Shown here piece by piece: positions 9,306-20,590 of a stretch of DNA of 25,000 nucleotides. The DNA lies in NCBI RefSeq assembly GCF_042767895.1, contig NC_091571.1:18870314-18895313 (forward strand), read 5' to 3'. A model generated the notes under the pieces. The model saw only the letters and a program-made list of their open reading frames with translations. It was not told the DNA's origin and ran no database searches. The DNA comes from Penaeus vannamei (lineage: Eukaryota > Arthropoda > Malacostraca > Decapoda > Penaeidae). The position numbers were made by a program, and so were the translations under genes. Position 1 is the stretch's first letter. Each line of letters opens with the position of its first letter.

Positions 9306-10670
9306 AAAGGCCAGAAGTAATAAAATCCCAAAAGTCGAAAAAACGGAAAAATCTAGCGTATTACACCCTTTTGAGAGAAACGTCGAAAAAAACTTTTCGC
9401 TTTTTGATGGTAATTATAAGGATTTTAACATTAATTCAGGTAATTATGATGATTTCCATGACGATTCCTTTATTATTGATAATAATGATGATAATTAAGA
9501 TGATAATGAGAATAGTAATGATAATAATGATAAACTCATAATTATAATGATAATCTTGATAATTACTGCAATAATTAACTCTATTCCAATATTTTCCATA
9601 CTATTAATGGCAATAGAAATAATAATAACATCATTATCATTGTCATTATAAATAGCAATAATAATTAGCATAATAATTATTATAACTGCAATAATGATGA
9701 TCATAATAATGATAATCATGATAATAATTACTATAATGATAATAATCATAAAAATGATGACAGTAATGATAATAATGATGATGATTATTATCATTCAGTC
9801 TATTTATAATGAAATAAAGGCCAGAAGTAATGAAATCCCAATAGTCGAAAAAACAAAATCAAAGTCAAAATCTAGCCTTTTGAGAGAAACGTCGAAAAAT
9901 AACCTTTTCGCTTTTTAATGGTAATTATGAGGATTTTAACATTAATTCAGGTAATTATGATGATTTCCATGACGATTCCTTTATTATTTACAATAATGAT
10001 GATAATTATGATGATAATGAACACGATAATGACAATAATAATGATGATAATAATAGTCATAATTATAATGATAATCTTGATAATTACTGCAATAATAGCA
10101 ATAATTAACGCTATTCCAATAATTTCCATACTAATAATGGCAATAGAAATAATAATAACATCATTTTCATTGTCATTATAATTATATAAGATCATCATTA
10201 TTGCTATTATCATTATATGAATAAGTATAATGATAAAAATATCAATAATAATTAGCATAATAATTATTATAACTGCTATAATGATAATAATAATGAAAAT
10301 CGTGATGATAATGACTATAATGATAATAATCATAAAGATGATAGTAATGATAATAATGATGATAATCATTATCATTCAGTCCATTTATAATGAAATAAAG
10401 GCCAGAAGTAATAAAATCCCACAAGTCGAAAAAACGGCAAAATCTAGCGTATTACAGCCATTTGAGAGAAACATCGAAAAAAAAACCTTTTCGCTTTTTA
10501 ATGGTAATTATGAGGATTTTAACATTAATTCAGGTAATTATGATGATTTCCATGATGATCCCTTTATTATTGACAATAATGATGATAATTATAATGATAA
10601 TGGCAATGATAATGACAATAATAATGATAATAATGATAAAGTCATAATTATGATGATAATCTTGATAATT

Positions 10671-11082
10671 ACTGCAATAATAGCAATAATTAACTCTATT
10701 CCAATAATTACCATACTAATAATGGCAATAGAAATAATAATAACATCATTATCATTGTCATTATAATTATTATTATTGTCATTATTATTTCTAAGATCAT
10801 CATTATTGCTATTATCATTATATAAATAGTTGTAATGATAAAAATAGCAATAATAATTAACATAATAATTATTATAACTGTAATAAAAGCAATAATTAAC
10901 TCTATTCCAATAATTTCCATACTAATAATGGCAATAGAAATAATAATGACATCATTATCATTTTCATTATAATTATGACTGTCATTATTATTTCTAAGAT
11001 CATCATTATTGCTATTATCATTATATAAATAGTTATAATGATAAATATATTAATAATAATTATTATAACTTCAATAACGATG
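10671..11082 (+). repeat. 206-base partial-monomer duplication
   Basis: The segment beginning ACTGCAATAATAGC at 10671 is repeated from 10877 as ACTGTAATAAAAGC, with the same order CTATTCCAATAATT, CTAATAATGGCAATAG, CTAAGATCATCATT and palindrome. The copies differ at scattered bases. The two breakpoints share the motif (A)ACTGCAATAA, which occurs twice in every normal monomer about 206 bases apart. This explains the 801-base unit and points to unequal exchange between the two internal motifs. Confidence 0.85.
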
Positions 11083-12758
11083 AAAAAATAATAATAATCA
11101 TGATGATAATGACAATAATGATAATGATCATAAAAGTGATGACAGTTATGATAATAATGATGATAATAATTATCATTCAGTCCATTTATAATGAAATGAA
11201 GGCCAGTAGTAATAAAGATCCAAAAGTCGAAAAACGGTAAAATCTTGATAATTACAGCCTTTTGAGAGAAACGTCGAAAAAAAACCTTTTCGCTTATTAA
11301 TGGTAATTATGAGGATTTAACATTAATTCAGGTAATTATGATGATTTCCATGATGATTCCTATATTATTGACAATGATGATGATAATTATGATGATAAGG
11401 ACAATGATAATAACAATAATAATGATAATAATGATAAAGTCATAATTATAATGATAATCTTCATAATTACTGCAATAATAGCAATAATTAACTCTATTCC
11501 AAAAAAAATTCCATACTAATAATGGCAATAGAAATAATATCATTATCATTGTCATTATAATTATTATTATTATCATTAATATTTCTAAGATCATCATTAT
11601 TGCTACTATCATTATATAAATAGTTATAATAATGAAAATAGCATTAATGATTAGAATAATCATAACTACAATAATGATGATAATAATAATGATAATCATG
11701 ATGATAATAACTAAAATGATAATCATAAAAATGATGACAGTAATTATAATAATGATAATAATTATAATCAGTCCATTTATAATGAAATAAAGGTCAGAAG
11801 TAATATTATCCCAGAAGTCGAAAAACGGCAAAATCTAGCATATTACAGCCATTTGAGAGAAACGTCGAAAAATAAACGCTTTTCGCTTTTTAATGGTAAT
11901 TATGAGGATTTTAATACTAATTCAAGTAATTATGATGATTTCCTTGATGATTCCTTTATTATTGACAATAATGATGATAATGACAATTATAATGACAGTA
12001 ATAATGATAAAGTCATAATTATAATGATAATCTTGATAATTACTGTAATAATAGCAATAACTAACTCTACTTCAATAATTTCCATACTAATAATGGCAAT
12101 AGAAATAATAATGACATCATTATCATTGTCATTATAATTATGATTATTGTCATTATTATTTCTAAGATCATCATTATTGCTATTATCATTATATAAATAG
12201 TTATAATGATAAAAATAGCAATAATAATTATTATAACTTCAATAATGATGAAAATAAGTGATAATCATGATAATGACTATAATGATAATAATCATAAAAA
12301 TGATGACAGTTATGATAACAATGATGATAATAATTATCATTCAGTCCATTTATAATGAAATGAAGGCCAGAAGTAATAAAATCCAAGAAGTCGAAAAAGC
12401 GGCAAATTCTTGATAATTACAGCCTTTTGAGAATAAAGTAAAAAAAAATCCCCCTTTCGCTTTTTAATGGTAATTATGGGGATTTTAACATTAATTCAGG
12501 TAATTATGATGATTTCCATGGTGATTCCTTTATTATTGACAATAATGATGATAATTATGATGATAATGACAATGATAATGACAATAATAATGATATTAAT
12601 GATAAAGGTATAATTATAATGATAATCTTCATAATTACTGCAATAATAGCAATGATTAACTCTATTCCAATAATTTCCATACTAATAATGGCAATAGAAA
12701 TAATATCATTATCATTGCCATTATAATTATTATTATTATCATTATTATTTCTAAGATC

Positions 12759-12811
12759 ATTATTGCTATTATCATTATATAAATAGTTATAATGATAAAA
12801 ATAGCAATAAT
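12759..12811. repeat. Imperfect palindrome of the monomer (example)
   Basis: Left arm ATTATTGCTATTATCATTATA (12759-12779), spacer of about 8 bases (TAAATAGT region), right arm 12788-12811 reading TATAATGATAA, AA, then ATAGCAATAAT. The arms are complementary over about 21 bases except for a 2-3 base bulge. The same dyad is present in almost every monomer, for example 370-422 and (in the reverse arm) about 17271-17322. It is missing in the shortest units and in the 510-base unit. It could extrude as a cruciform or form an RNA hairpin. Confidence 0.85.
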
Positions 12812-12899
12812 AATTAGCACAATAATTATTGTAACTGCAATAATGATGATAATAATAATGATAATAATGATGATAATCATTATCATTCAGTCCAGAAAT

Positions 12900-13449
12900 A
12901 AAGGCCGAAGGCCTTTTGAGAGAAACCTCGAAAAAAAAACTTTTTCGCTTTTTAATGGTATTTATGAGGATTTTAACATTAATTCGGGTAAGTATGATGA
13001 TATCCACGATGATTCTTTTATTTTCGACAATAATGATGATAATTATGATGATAATGAATATGATAATGACAATAATAATGATAATAATGATAAAGTCATA
13101 ATTATAATGATAATCTTCATAATTACTGCAATAATAGCAATAATTAACTCTATTCTAATAATTTCCATTCTTATAATGGCAATAGAAATAATATCATTAT
13201 CATTGTCATTATGATTATCATTATTATCCTTATTATTTCTAAGATCATCATTATTGCTATTATCATTATATTAATAGTTATAATGATGAAAATAGCAATA
13301 ATAATTAGCATAATAATTATCATAACTGCAAAAATGATGATAATAATGATAATCATGATGATAATGACTATAATGATAATCATAAAAATGATGACAGTAA
13401 TGATAATAATGATGATAATAATTATCCTTCAGTCCATTTATAATGAAAT
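12900..13449 (+). repeat. Monomer with core deletion (second case)
   Basis: AAAGGCC, then GAAGGCC, then TTTTGAGAG. The same interval is lost as in the unit at 8763, here with a short GAAGGCC insertion or duplication at the joint. The GTCGAAAAAACGGC and CTAGCGTATTACAG parts are absent. Unit length is about 550. Confidence 0.7.
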
Positions 13450-14028
13450 AAAGGCCAGAAGTAATAAAATCCCAGAAGTCGAAAAAAACGGCAAAATCTA
13501 GCGTATTACAGCCTTTTCAGAGAAACGTCGAAAAAAAAACCTTTTCGCTTTTTAATGGTAATTATTAAAATCTTAACATTAATTTAGGTAATTATGATGA
13601 TTTCCACGATGATTCCTTTATTATTGACAATAAAGATAATTATGATGATAATGGCAATGATAATGACAATAATAATGATAATATTGATAAAGTCATAATT
13701 ATAATGAAAATCTTGATAATTACTGCAATAATAGCAATAATTAACTCTATTCCAATAATTTCCATATTGATAATGGCAATAGAAATAATAACTTCATTCT
13801 CATTGTCATTATAATTATTATTATTGTCATTATTATTTCTAAGATCATCATTTTTCCTGTTATCATTATATAAATAGTTATAATGATAAAAATAGCAATA
13901 ATAATTATTATAACTGCAATAATGATGATAATGATAATCATGATGATAATAACTATAATGATAATAATCCCAAAAATGATGACAGTAATGATAATGATAA
14001 TAATCATTCAGTCCATTTATAATGAAAT
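13450..14028 (+). repeat. Representative satellite monomer (579 bases)
   Basis: A typical unit, anchored on AAAGGCC. Order: core from 13450 (AAAGGCC, GTCGAAAAAAACGGC, CTAGCGTATTACAGCC, then CTTTTCGCTTTTTAATGG near 13543); forward triplet block near 13625-13690; a linker with TTACTGCAATAATAGC and CTATTCCAATAATTTCC near 13720-13765; an opposite-sense block ATTCTCATTGTCATTATA from about 13796; a palindrome centred near 13878; a second forward triplet block to 14007; and then CAGTCCATTTATAATG of the next unit. The triplet blocks vary most and the core least. I do not recognise the family. Confidence 0.85.
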
Positions 14029-14166
14029 AAAGGCCAGAAGTAATAAAATCCAACAAGTCGAAGAAACGGCAAAATCTAGCGTATTACAGCCTTTTGAGAG
14101 AAACGTCGAAAAAAAACCCTTTTCGCTTTTTAATGGTAATTATGAGGATTTTAACATTAATTCAGG
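14009..14166 (+). repeat. Conserved core of the satellite (example)
   Basis: Runs from CAGTCCATTTATAATG to TTAATTCAGG. This roughly 158-base block holds nearly all the G+C and CpG of the monomer and keeps its sequence far better than the triplet blocks. It contains two GTCGAA segments followed by A-runs (GTCGAAGAAACGGC and ACGTCGAAAAAAAACCC), and the second can pair with TTTTCG just downstream as a 6-pair hairpin with an A-rich loop. No match to the CENP-B box consensus was seen. It could be a protein-binding platform or a remnant of a mobile element; neither is shown. Confidence 0.7.
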
Positions 14167-14610
14167 TAATTATGATGATTTCCATGATGATTCCTTTATT
14201 ATTGACAATAATGATGATAATTATGATAATGACAACGATAATGACAATAATAATGATACTAATGATAAAGTCATAATTATAATGATAATCTTGGTAATTA
14301 CTGCAATAATAGGAATAATTAACTCTATTCCAATAATTTCCATACTAATTATGACAATAAAAATAATTATATCATTACCATTGTCATTATAATAATTATT
14401 ATTGTCACTATTATTTCTAAGATCATCATTATCACTATTATCATTATATAAATAATTATAATGATAAAAATAGCAATTTTAATTACCATAATAATTATTA
14501 TAACTGCAATAATGATGATGATAATAATGATAATCACGATGATAATGACTATAATGATAATAATAATAAAAATGATGATAGTAATAATAATAATGATGAT
14601 AATAATTATC

Positions 14611-14746
14611 ATTCAGTCAATTTATAATGAAATAAAGGCCAGAAATAAGTTTCTCTCACAAGGCTGTAATACGCTAGATTTTGCTGTTTTTCGACTTCTG
14701 AGATTTTATTGCTTCTGGCCTTTATTTCATTATAAATGGACTGAAT
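14611..14746. repeat. Inversion junction of the satellite array
   Basis: The forward arm ends in a core cut just after GGCCAGAA. The reverse arm starts with a core in the opposite sense, cut at GTTTCTCTC. The joint lies at about 14645-14650 (AATAA next to GTTTCTCTC). The two cores place 34-base inverted arms at 14611-14644 and 14713-14746 with one mismatch, around a 68-base loop made of the reverse-core remnant (GGCTGTAATACGCTAG). All monomers to the left read plus and all to the right read minus. Confidence 0.93.
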
Positions 14747-17700
14747 GGTAATTATTATCATCATTTTATTACTGTCATCATTTTATGATTATCATTATAG
14801 TCATTATAATCATGATTATCATTATTATTATCATCATTATTGCAGTTATATTAATTAGTATGCTAATTATTATTGCTATTTTTATCCTTATAACTATTTA
14901 TATTACGATAATAGCAATAATGATCTTAAAAATAATAATGACAATAATAATAATTATAATGTCAATGATAATGATATTATTATTTCTATTGCCATTATTA
15001 GTATGGAAATTATTAAAATAGAGTTAATCGTGTTTATTATTGCAGTAATTATCAAGATTATCATTATAATTATGACTTTATCATTATAATTATTATTTCC
15101 ATTATCATTATCAAGATTATCATTATAATTATGACTTTATCATTATAATTATTATTTCCATTATCATTATCATCATAATTATCATCATTATTGTCAATAA
15201 TAAAGGAATCATCATAGAAATTATCATAATTACCTGAATTAATGTTAAAATCTCATGATTACCATTAAAAAGCGAAAAGGTTTTTTTCGACATTTCTCTC
15301 AAAAGGCTGTAATACGCTAGATTTTACCGTTTTTTCAACTTCTGGGATTTTATTACTTCTGGCCTTTATTTCATTATAAATGGACTGAATGATAATTATT
15401 ATCATTATTATCATTACTGTCATCATTTTTATGATTATTATCATTACAGTCACTATCATCATGATTATCATTATTATTATCATTATTGCAGTTATAAAAA
15501 TTATTATTGCTAGTTTTATCATTATAACTATTTATATAATGATAATAGCAATAATGATGATACTAGAAATAATAATGACAATAATAATAACTATAATGAC
15601 AATGATAATGATGTTATTATTATTTCTATTGCCATTATTAGTATGGAAATTATTGGAATAGAGTTAATTATTGCTATTATTGCAGTAATTATCAAGATTA
15701 TCATTGTAATTATGACTTTATCATTATTATTGTCATCATTGTCATTATCATCATGATTATCATCATTATTGTCAATGATAAAGGAATCATCATGGAAATC
15801 ATAATTACCTGAATTAATCTTAAAATCCTCATAATTACCAATAAAAAGCGAAAAGGGTTTTGTTTCGACGTTTCTCTTAAAAGGCTGTAATACGCTAGAT
15901 TTTGCCGTTTTTCGACTTTTGGGATTTTATTACTTCTGGCCTTTATTTCATTATAAATGGACTGAATGATAATTATTATCATCGCTATTATCATTACTGT
16001 CATCTTTTTTATTATTATTATCGTTATAGTCATTATCATCATGATTATCATTATTATTATCATGAATATTGCATTTATAATAATTGTTATGCTATCATTA
16101 CTATTTTTATCATTATAACTATTTACATAATGATAATAGCAATAATGATGATCTTAGAAATAATAATGACAATAACAATAATTATAATGACAATGATAAT
16201 GCTGTTATTATTTCTATTGCCATTATTAGTATAAAATTTATTGGAATAGAGTTAATTATTGCTATTATTGAAGTAATTATCAAGATTGTCATTATTATTA
16301 TGACTTTATCAATATTATTATTATTGTCCTTATCATTGTCATTATCATCATTATTGTCAATAATAAAGTTATCATCATGGAAATCATCATAATTACTTGA
16401 ATTAATGTTAAAATCCTCGTAATTACCATTAAAAAGCAAAAAGGTTTTTTTCGACGTTTCTCTGAAAAGCCTGTATTACGCTAGATTTTGCCATTTTTTC
16501 GATTTTTGGGATTTTATTACTTCTGGAATTTATTTCAATATAAATGGACTGAATGATAATTATCATCATTATTATCATTACTGTCATCATTTTTATGATT
16601 ATTATCATTAGAGTCATTCTTATCATGATTATCATTATTATCATCATCATTATTGGTTATAATAATTATTATGCTAATTATTATTGCTATTTTAAATCAT
16701 TATAACTATTTATATAATGAAAATAGCAATAATGATGATCTTAGAAATGATAATGACAAAAATAATAATTATAATGACAATGATAATGATATTATTATTT
16801 CTATTGTCATTATTAGTATGGAAATTATTGGTATAGAGTTAATTATTGCTATTATTGCAGTAATTATCAAGATTGTCATTGTAATTATGACTTTATCATT
16901 ATTATTGTCATCATCATTGTCATTATCATCATGGTTATCATCATTATTGTCAATAATTAAGGAATCATCATGGAAATCATCATAATTACCTGAATTAATG
17001 TTAAAATCCTCATGATTACCATTAAAGAGCGAAATGTTTTCTTACGAGGTTTTTCTCAAAAGGCTGTAATACGTTAGATTTTGCCGTTTTTTTCGACTTC
17101 TGTGATTTTATTACTTCTGCCTTTATTTCATTATAAATGGATGGATTGATAATTATTATCATCATTATTATCATTACTGTCATTTTTATTATCATTATAG
17201 TCATTATCATCATGATTATCATTATTATTATCATCATTACTGCAGTTATGATAATTATTATGCTAATTATTGTTGCTATTTTTATCATTATAACTATTTA
17301 TATAATGATAATAGCAATAATGATGATCTTAGAAATAATAATGACAATAATAATTATTATAATGACAATGGTAATGATATAATTATGTTTATTGTCATAA
17401 TTAGTATGGAAATTATTGGAATAGAGATAGTTATTGCTATTATTGCAGTAGTTATCAATATCATCATTATAATTATGACTTTATCATTATTTTCATTATT
17501 ATTGTCATTATCATTTTCATTATCATCATTATTGTCAATAATAAGGGAATCATCATGGAAAACATCATAATTACCTGAATTAATGTTAAAATCCTTATGA
17601 TTACCATTAAAAAGCGAAAAGGGGATTTTTTCGACGTTTTTCTGAAAACGCTGTAATACGCTAGATTTTGCTGTTTTTCGACTTATGGGATTTTATTACT

Positions 17701-18580
17701 TCTGGCCTTTATTTCATTATAAATGGACTGAATGATAATTATTATCATCATTATCATTACTGTCATCATTTTTTTTATTATCATTATACTCATTGTCATC
17801 ATGATTATCATTATTATTATCATCATTATTGCAGTTATAATAATTATTATTGCAATTTTTATCATTATAACTATTTATATAATGATAATAGCAATATTGG
17901 TGATCTTAGAAATAATAATGACAATAATAATAATTATAATGACAATAATAATGATGTTATTATTATCTCAATTGCCATTATTAGTATGGAAATTATTGGA
18001 ATAGATTTAATTATTGCTATTATTGCAGTAATTATCAAGATTATCATTATAATTATGACTTTATCATTATCTTTATTATTGTCATTATCATTGTCATTAT
18101 CATCATAATTATCATCATTATTGTCAATAATAAAGGAATCATCATGGAAATATCCATAATTAACTGAATTAATGTTAAAATCCTAATAATTACCAATAAA
18201 AAGCGAAAGGTATTTTTTCGACGTTTCTCTGAAAAGGCTGTACGCTAGGTTTTGCCGTTTTTTCTTTTGGGATTTTATTACTTCTGGCCTTTATTTCATT
18301 ATAAATGGACTGAATGATAATTATTATCATCATTATTATCATTACCGTCATTATTTTTATGATTATTATCATTAAAGTCATTATCATCATGATTATCATT
18401 ATTATTATCATCATTTTTGCAGTTATGATAATTATTATGCATATTAATATTGCTATTTTTATCATCATAACTATTTATATAACGACAATAGCAATAATAA
18501 TGATCTTAGAAATAATAATGACAATAAAAATAATTAAAATGACAATGATAATGGTGTTAATATTATTTCTATTGTCATTA
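14648..18580 (-). repeat. Satellite array, reverse arm, proximal part (subfamily A)
   Basis: Monomers in reverse orientation. Core ends (GGCCTTTA or degenerate) lie near 14717, 15361, 15949, 16525, 17119, 17704 and 18285, giving lengths of about 644, 588, 576, 594, 585 and 581. Diagnostic forms, read on the plus strand: GGACTGAATGATAATT, TTAGTATGGAAATTATTGG, GTCAATAATAAAGGAATC and TTACTTCTGGCC. These are the reverse complements of the forms in the forward arm, so this part belongs with the left arm. The units nearest the junction differ in detail between arms, so this is not a recent exact palindrome. The 644-base unit holds a perfect 59-base duplication. No gene is seen. Confidence 0.93.
15054..15171 (-). 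repeat. Perfect 59-base tandem duplication
   Basis: 15054-15112 and 15113-15171 are identical (both start AAGATTATCATTATAATTAT and include TTATTTCCATTATC). Within a family of diverged monomers a perfect copy indicates a recent event. It accounts for the unusual 644-base unit. Confidence 0.93.
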
Positions 18581-18882
18581 TTAGTCTGAAAATTATTGGA
18601 ATAGAGTTAATTATTGCTATTATTGCAGTAATTATCAAGATTATCATTATAATTATGACTTTATTATTATTATCATTATTATTGTCATTATCATTGTTAT
18701 TATCATCATAATTATCATCAATATTGTCAATAATAAAGGAATAATCATGGAAATCATCATAATTACCTGAATTAATGGTAAAATCCTCGTAATTACCATT
18801 AAAAAGCGAAAAGGTTTTTTTCGACGTTTTTCTCAAAACTAGATTTTGCCGTTTTTTCGACTTCTGGGATTTTATTACTTCT

Positions 18883-19244
18883 GGCCTTTATTTCATTATA
18901 AATGGACTGAATGATAATTATTATCATTATTATCATTACTGTCATCATTTTTATGATAATTATCATTATTATCATTACTGTCATCATTTTTATGATTATT
19001 ATCATTATAATCATTTTATCATTATTATCATTATTATTGTCATTATCATTGACATTATCATTGACATTATCATCATTATTGCATATACTGAAGGAATCAT
19101 TATGAAAATCATCGCAATTACCTGAATTAATGTTAAAATCATAATAATTACCAATAAAAAGCGAAAAGAGTTTTTTTTCGACGTTTCTCTCAAAAGGCTG
19201 TAATATTTTGCCGTTTTCTCGACTTTTGGGATTTTATTACTTGT
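18883..19244 (-). repeat. Short 362-base monomer with 39-base duplication
   Basis: Two copies of a 39-base piece (18924-18962 and 18963-19001, one mismatch, both starting TCATTATTATCATTACTGTC) are followed by a jump to ATCATTTTATCATTATT. The whole middle of the unit, including the palindrome and the ACTGCAATAA motifs, is lost. The next marker, GCATATACTGAAGGAATC at 19081, is the first subfamily B form, so a rearranged unit lies at the subfamily boundary. Confidence 0.8.
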
Positions 19245-20450
19245 GGCCTTTATTTCATTATAAATGGACTGGATAATCATTATCATCATTATTATCATTA
19301 CTGTCATTATTCTTATGATTATTATCATTATAGTCATGATCATCATGATTATTATCATGATTATCATCATTATTGCAGTTATAATGATTATTATGCTAAT
19401 TATTATAGCTATTTTCATCATTACTATTTTTATAATGATAATAGCAATAATGATAATTTTAGAAATAATAATGACAATAGTAATAATGATAATGACAATG
19501 ATAATGATGCTATTATTATTTCTATTGTCATTATTAATCTGAAAATTATTGGAATAGAGTTGATTATTTCTATTATTGCAGTAATTATTAAGATTATCAT
19601 TATAATTATGATTTTAACATTATTATCAATATTATTGTCATTATTTTTGTCATTATCATCATAATTATCATCATTATAGCATATAATGAAGGAATTATCA
19701 TGAAAATCATCAGAATTTCCTGAATTAATGTTAAAATCCTTTTTTTCGACGTTTCTCTCAAAAGGCTGCAATACGCTAGATTTTGCCGTTTTTTCGACTT
19801 GTGGAATTTTATTACTTCTGGCCTTTATTTCATTATAAATGGACTGGATAATAATTTATTATCATTACTGTCATTATTCATATGACTATTTTCATTATAG
19901 TCATAACCATCATGATTATCATCATTATTATCATCATTATTGCAGTTATAATGATAATCATACTAATTATTAAAGCTATTTTCATCATAAAAAATTTTAT
20001 AATGATAATAGCAATAATGTTAATTTTAGAAATATTAATGACAATAGTAATAATTATAATGACAATGATAATGATGTTATAATTATTTCTATTGTCATTA
20101 TTAGTCTGAAAATGAATGGAATAGAGTTGATTATTGCTATTATTGCAGTAATTATCAAAATTATCATTATAATTATGATTTTATCATTATTATCATTATT
20201 ATTGTGATTATCATCATAATTATCATCATTATTGCATATAATGAAGGAATTATAATGAAAATCATCAGAATTACCTGAATTAATGTTAAAATCCTCATAA
20301 TTACAAAAAAAAAAGCTAAAAGGGTTTTTTTCGACGTTTCTCTCAAAAGGCTGTAATACTTTAGATTTTTACCGTTTTTTTCGATTTTTGGGATTTTATT
20401 ACTTTTGGCATATATTTCATTATAAATGGACTGGATCATAATTATTATCA

Positions 20451-20590
20451 TTATTATCATTACTGTCATTATTTTTTATGATTATCATCATTATAGTCAT
20501 TATCATCATGATTATCATCATTATTATCATTACTGTCATTATTTTTTATGATTATCATCATTATAGTCATTATTATCATGATTATCATCA
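20451..20590 (-). repeat. 70-base tandem duplication
   Basis: 20451-20520 and 20521-20590 are identical except for one base (TATCATCATG against TATTATCATG). Each contains TTACTGTCATTATTTTTT and ATTATAGTCATTAT. This makes the 664-base unit long. Confidence 0.93.

Larger units (their letters stand above)
8352..14647 (+). repeat. Satellite array, forward arm, segment 2
   Basis: The same satellite in the same orientation as 1-4741. It begins in mid-monomer with GATTATGACAATAG, completing the unit cut by the retrotransposon (its two parts sum to about 520 bases). Core anchors lie near 8763, 9306, 9816, 10397, 11198, 11789, 12362, 12900, 13450, 14029 and 14634, giving lengths of about 543, 510, 581, 801, 591, 573, 538, 550, 579 and 605. 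The 801-base unit carries a 206-base duplication. Units at 8763 and 12900 have cores shortened between GCC motifs. The 510-base unit lost the left side of its palindrome near 9650. The last core (14634) is cut at the inversion junction. No gene is seen. Confidence 0.95.

Noticed and set aside
10230..10766. Reading frame of 178 codons in the forward array
   Set aside because: A low-complexity product of triplet periodicity. The equivalent frame in adjacent monomers is shorter or shifted, and no start context or homology supports a gene.
14009..14166. CENP-B box in the conserved core
   Set aside because: The core has ACGTCGAAAA-like segments but no stretch fitting the TTCG----A--CGGG pattern.
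14611..14746. Inversion as a hairpin-read or template-switch artefact
   Set aside because: Not fully excluded, but the arms are diverged monomers with different indels, which such an artefact would not create.
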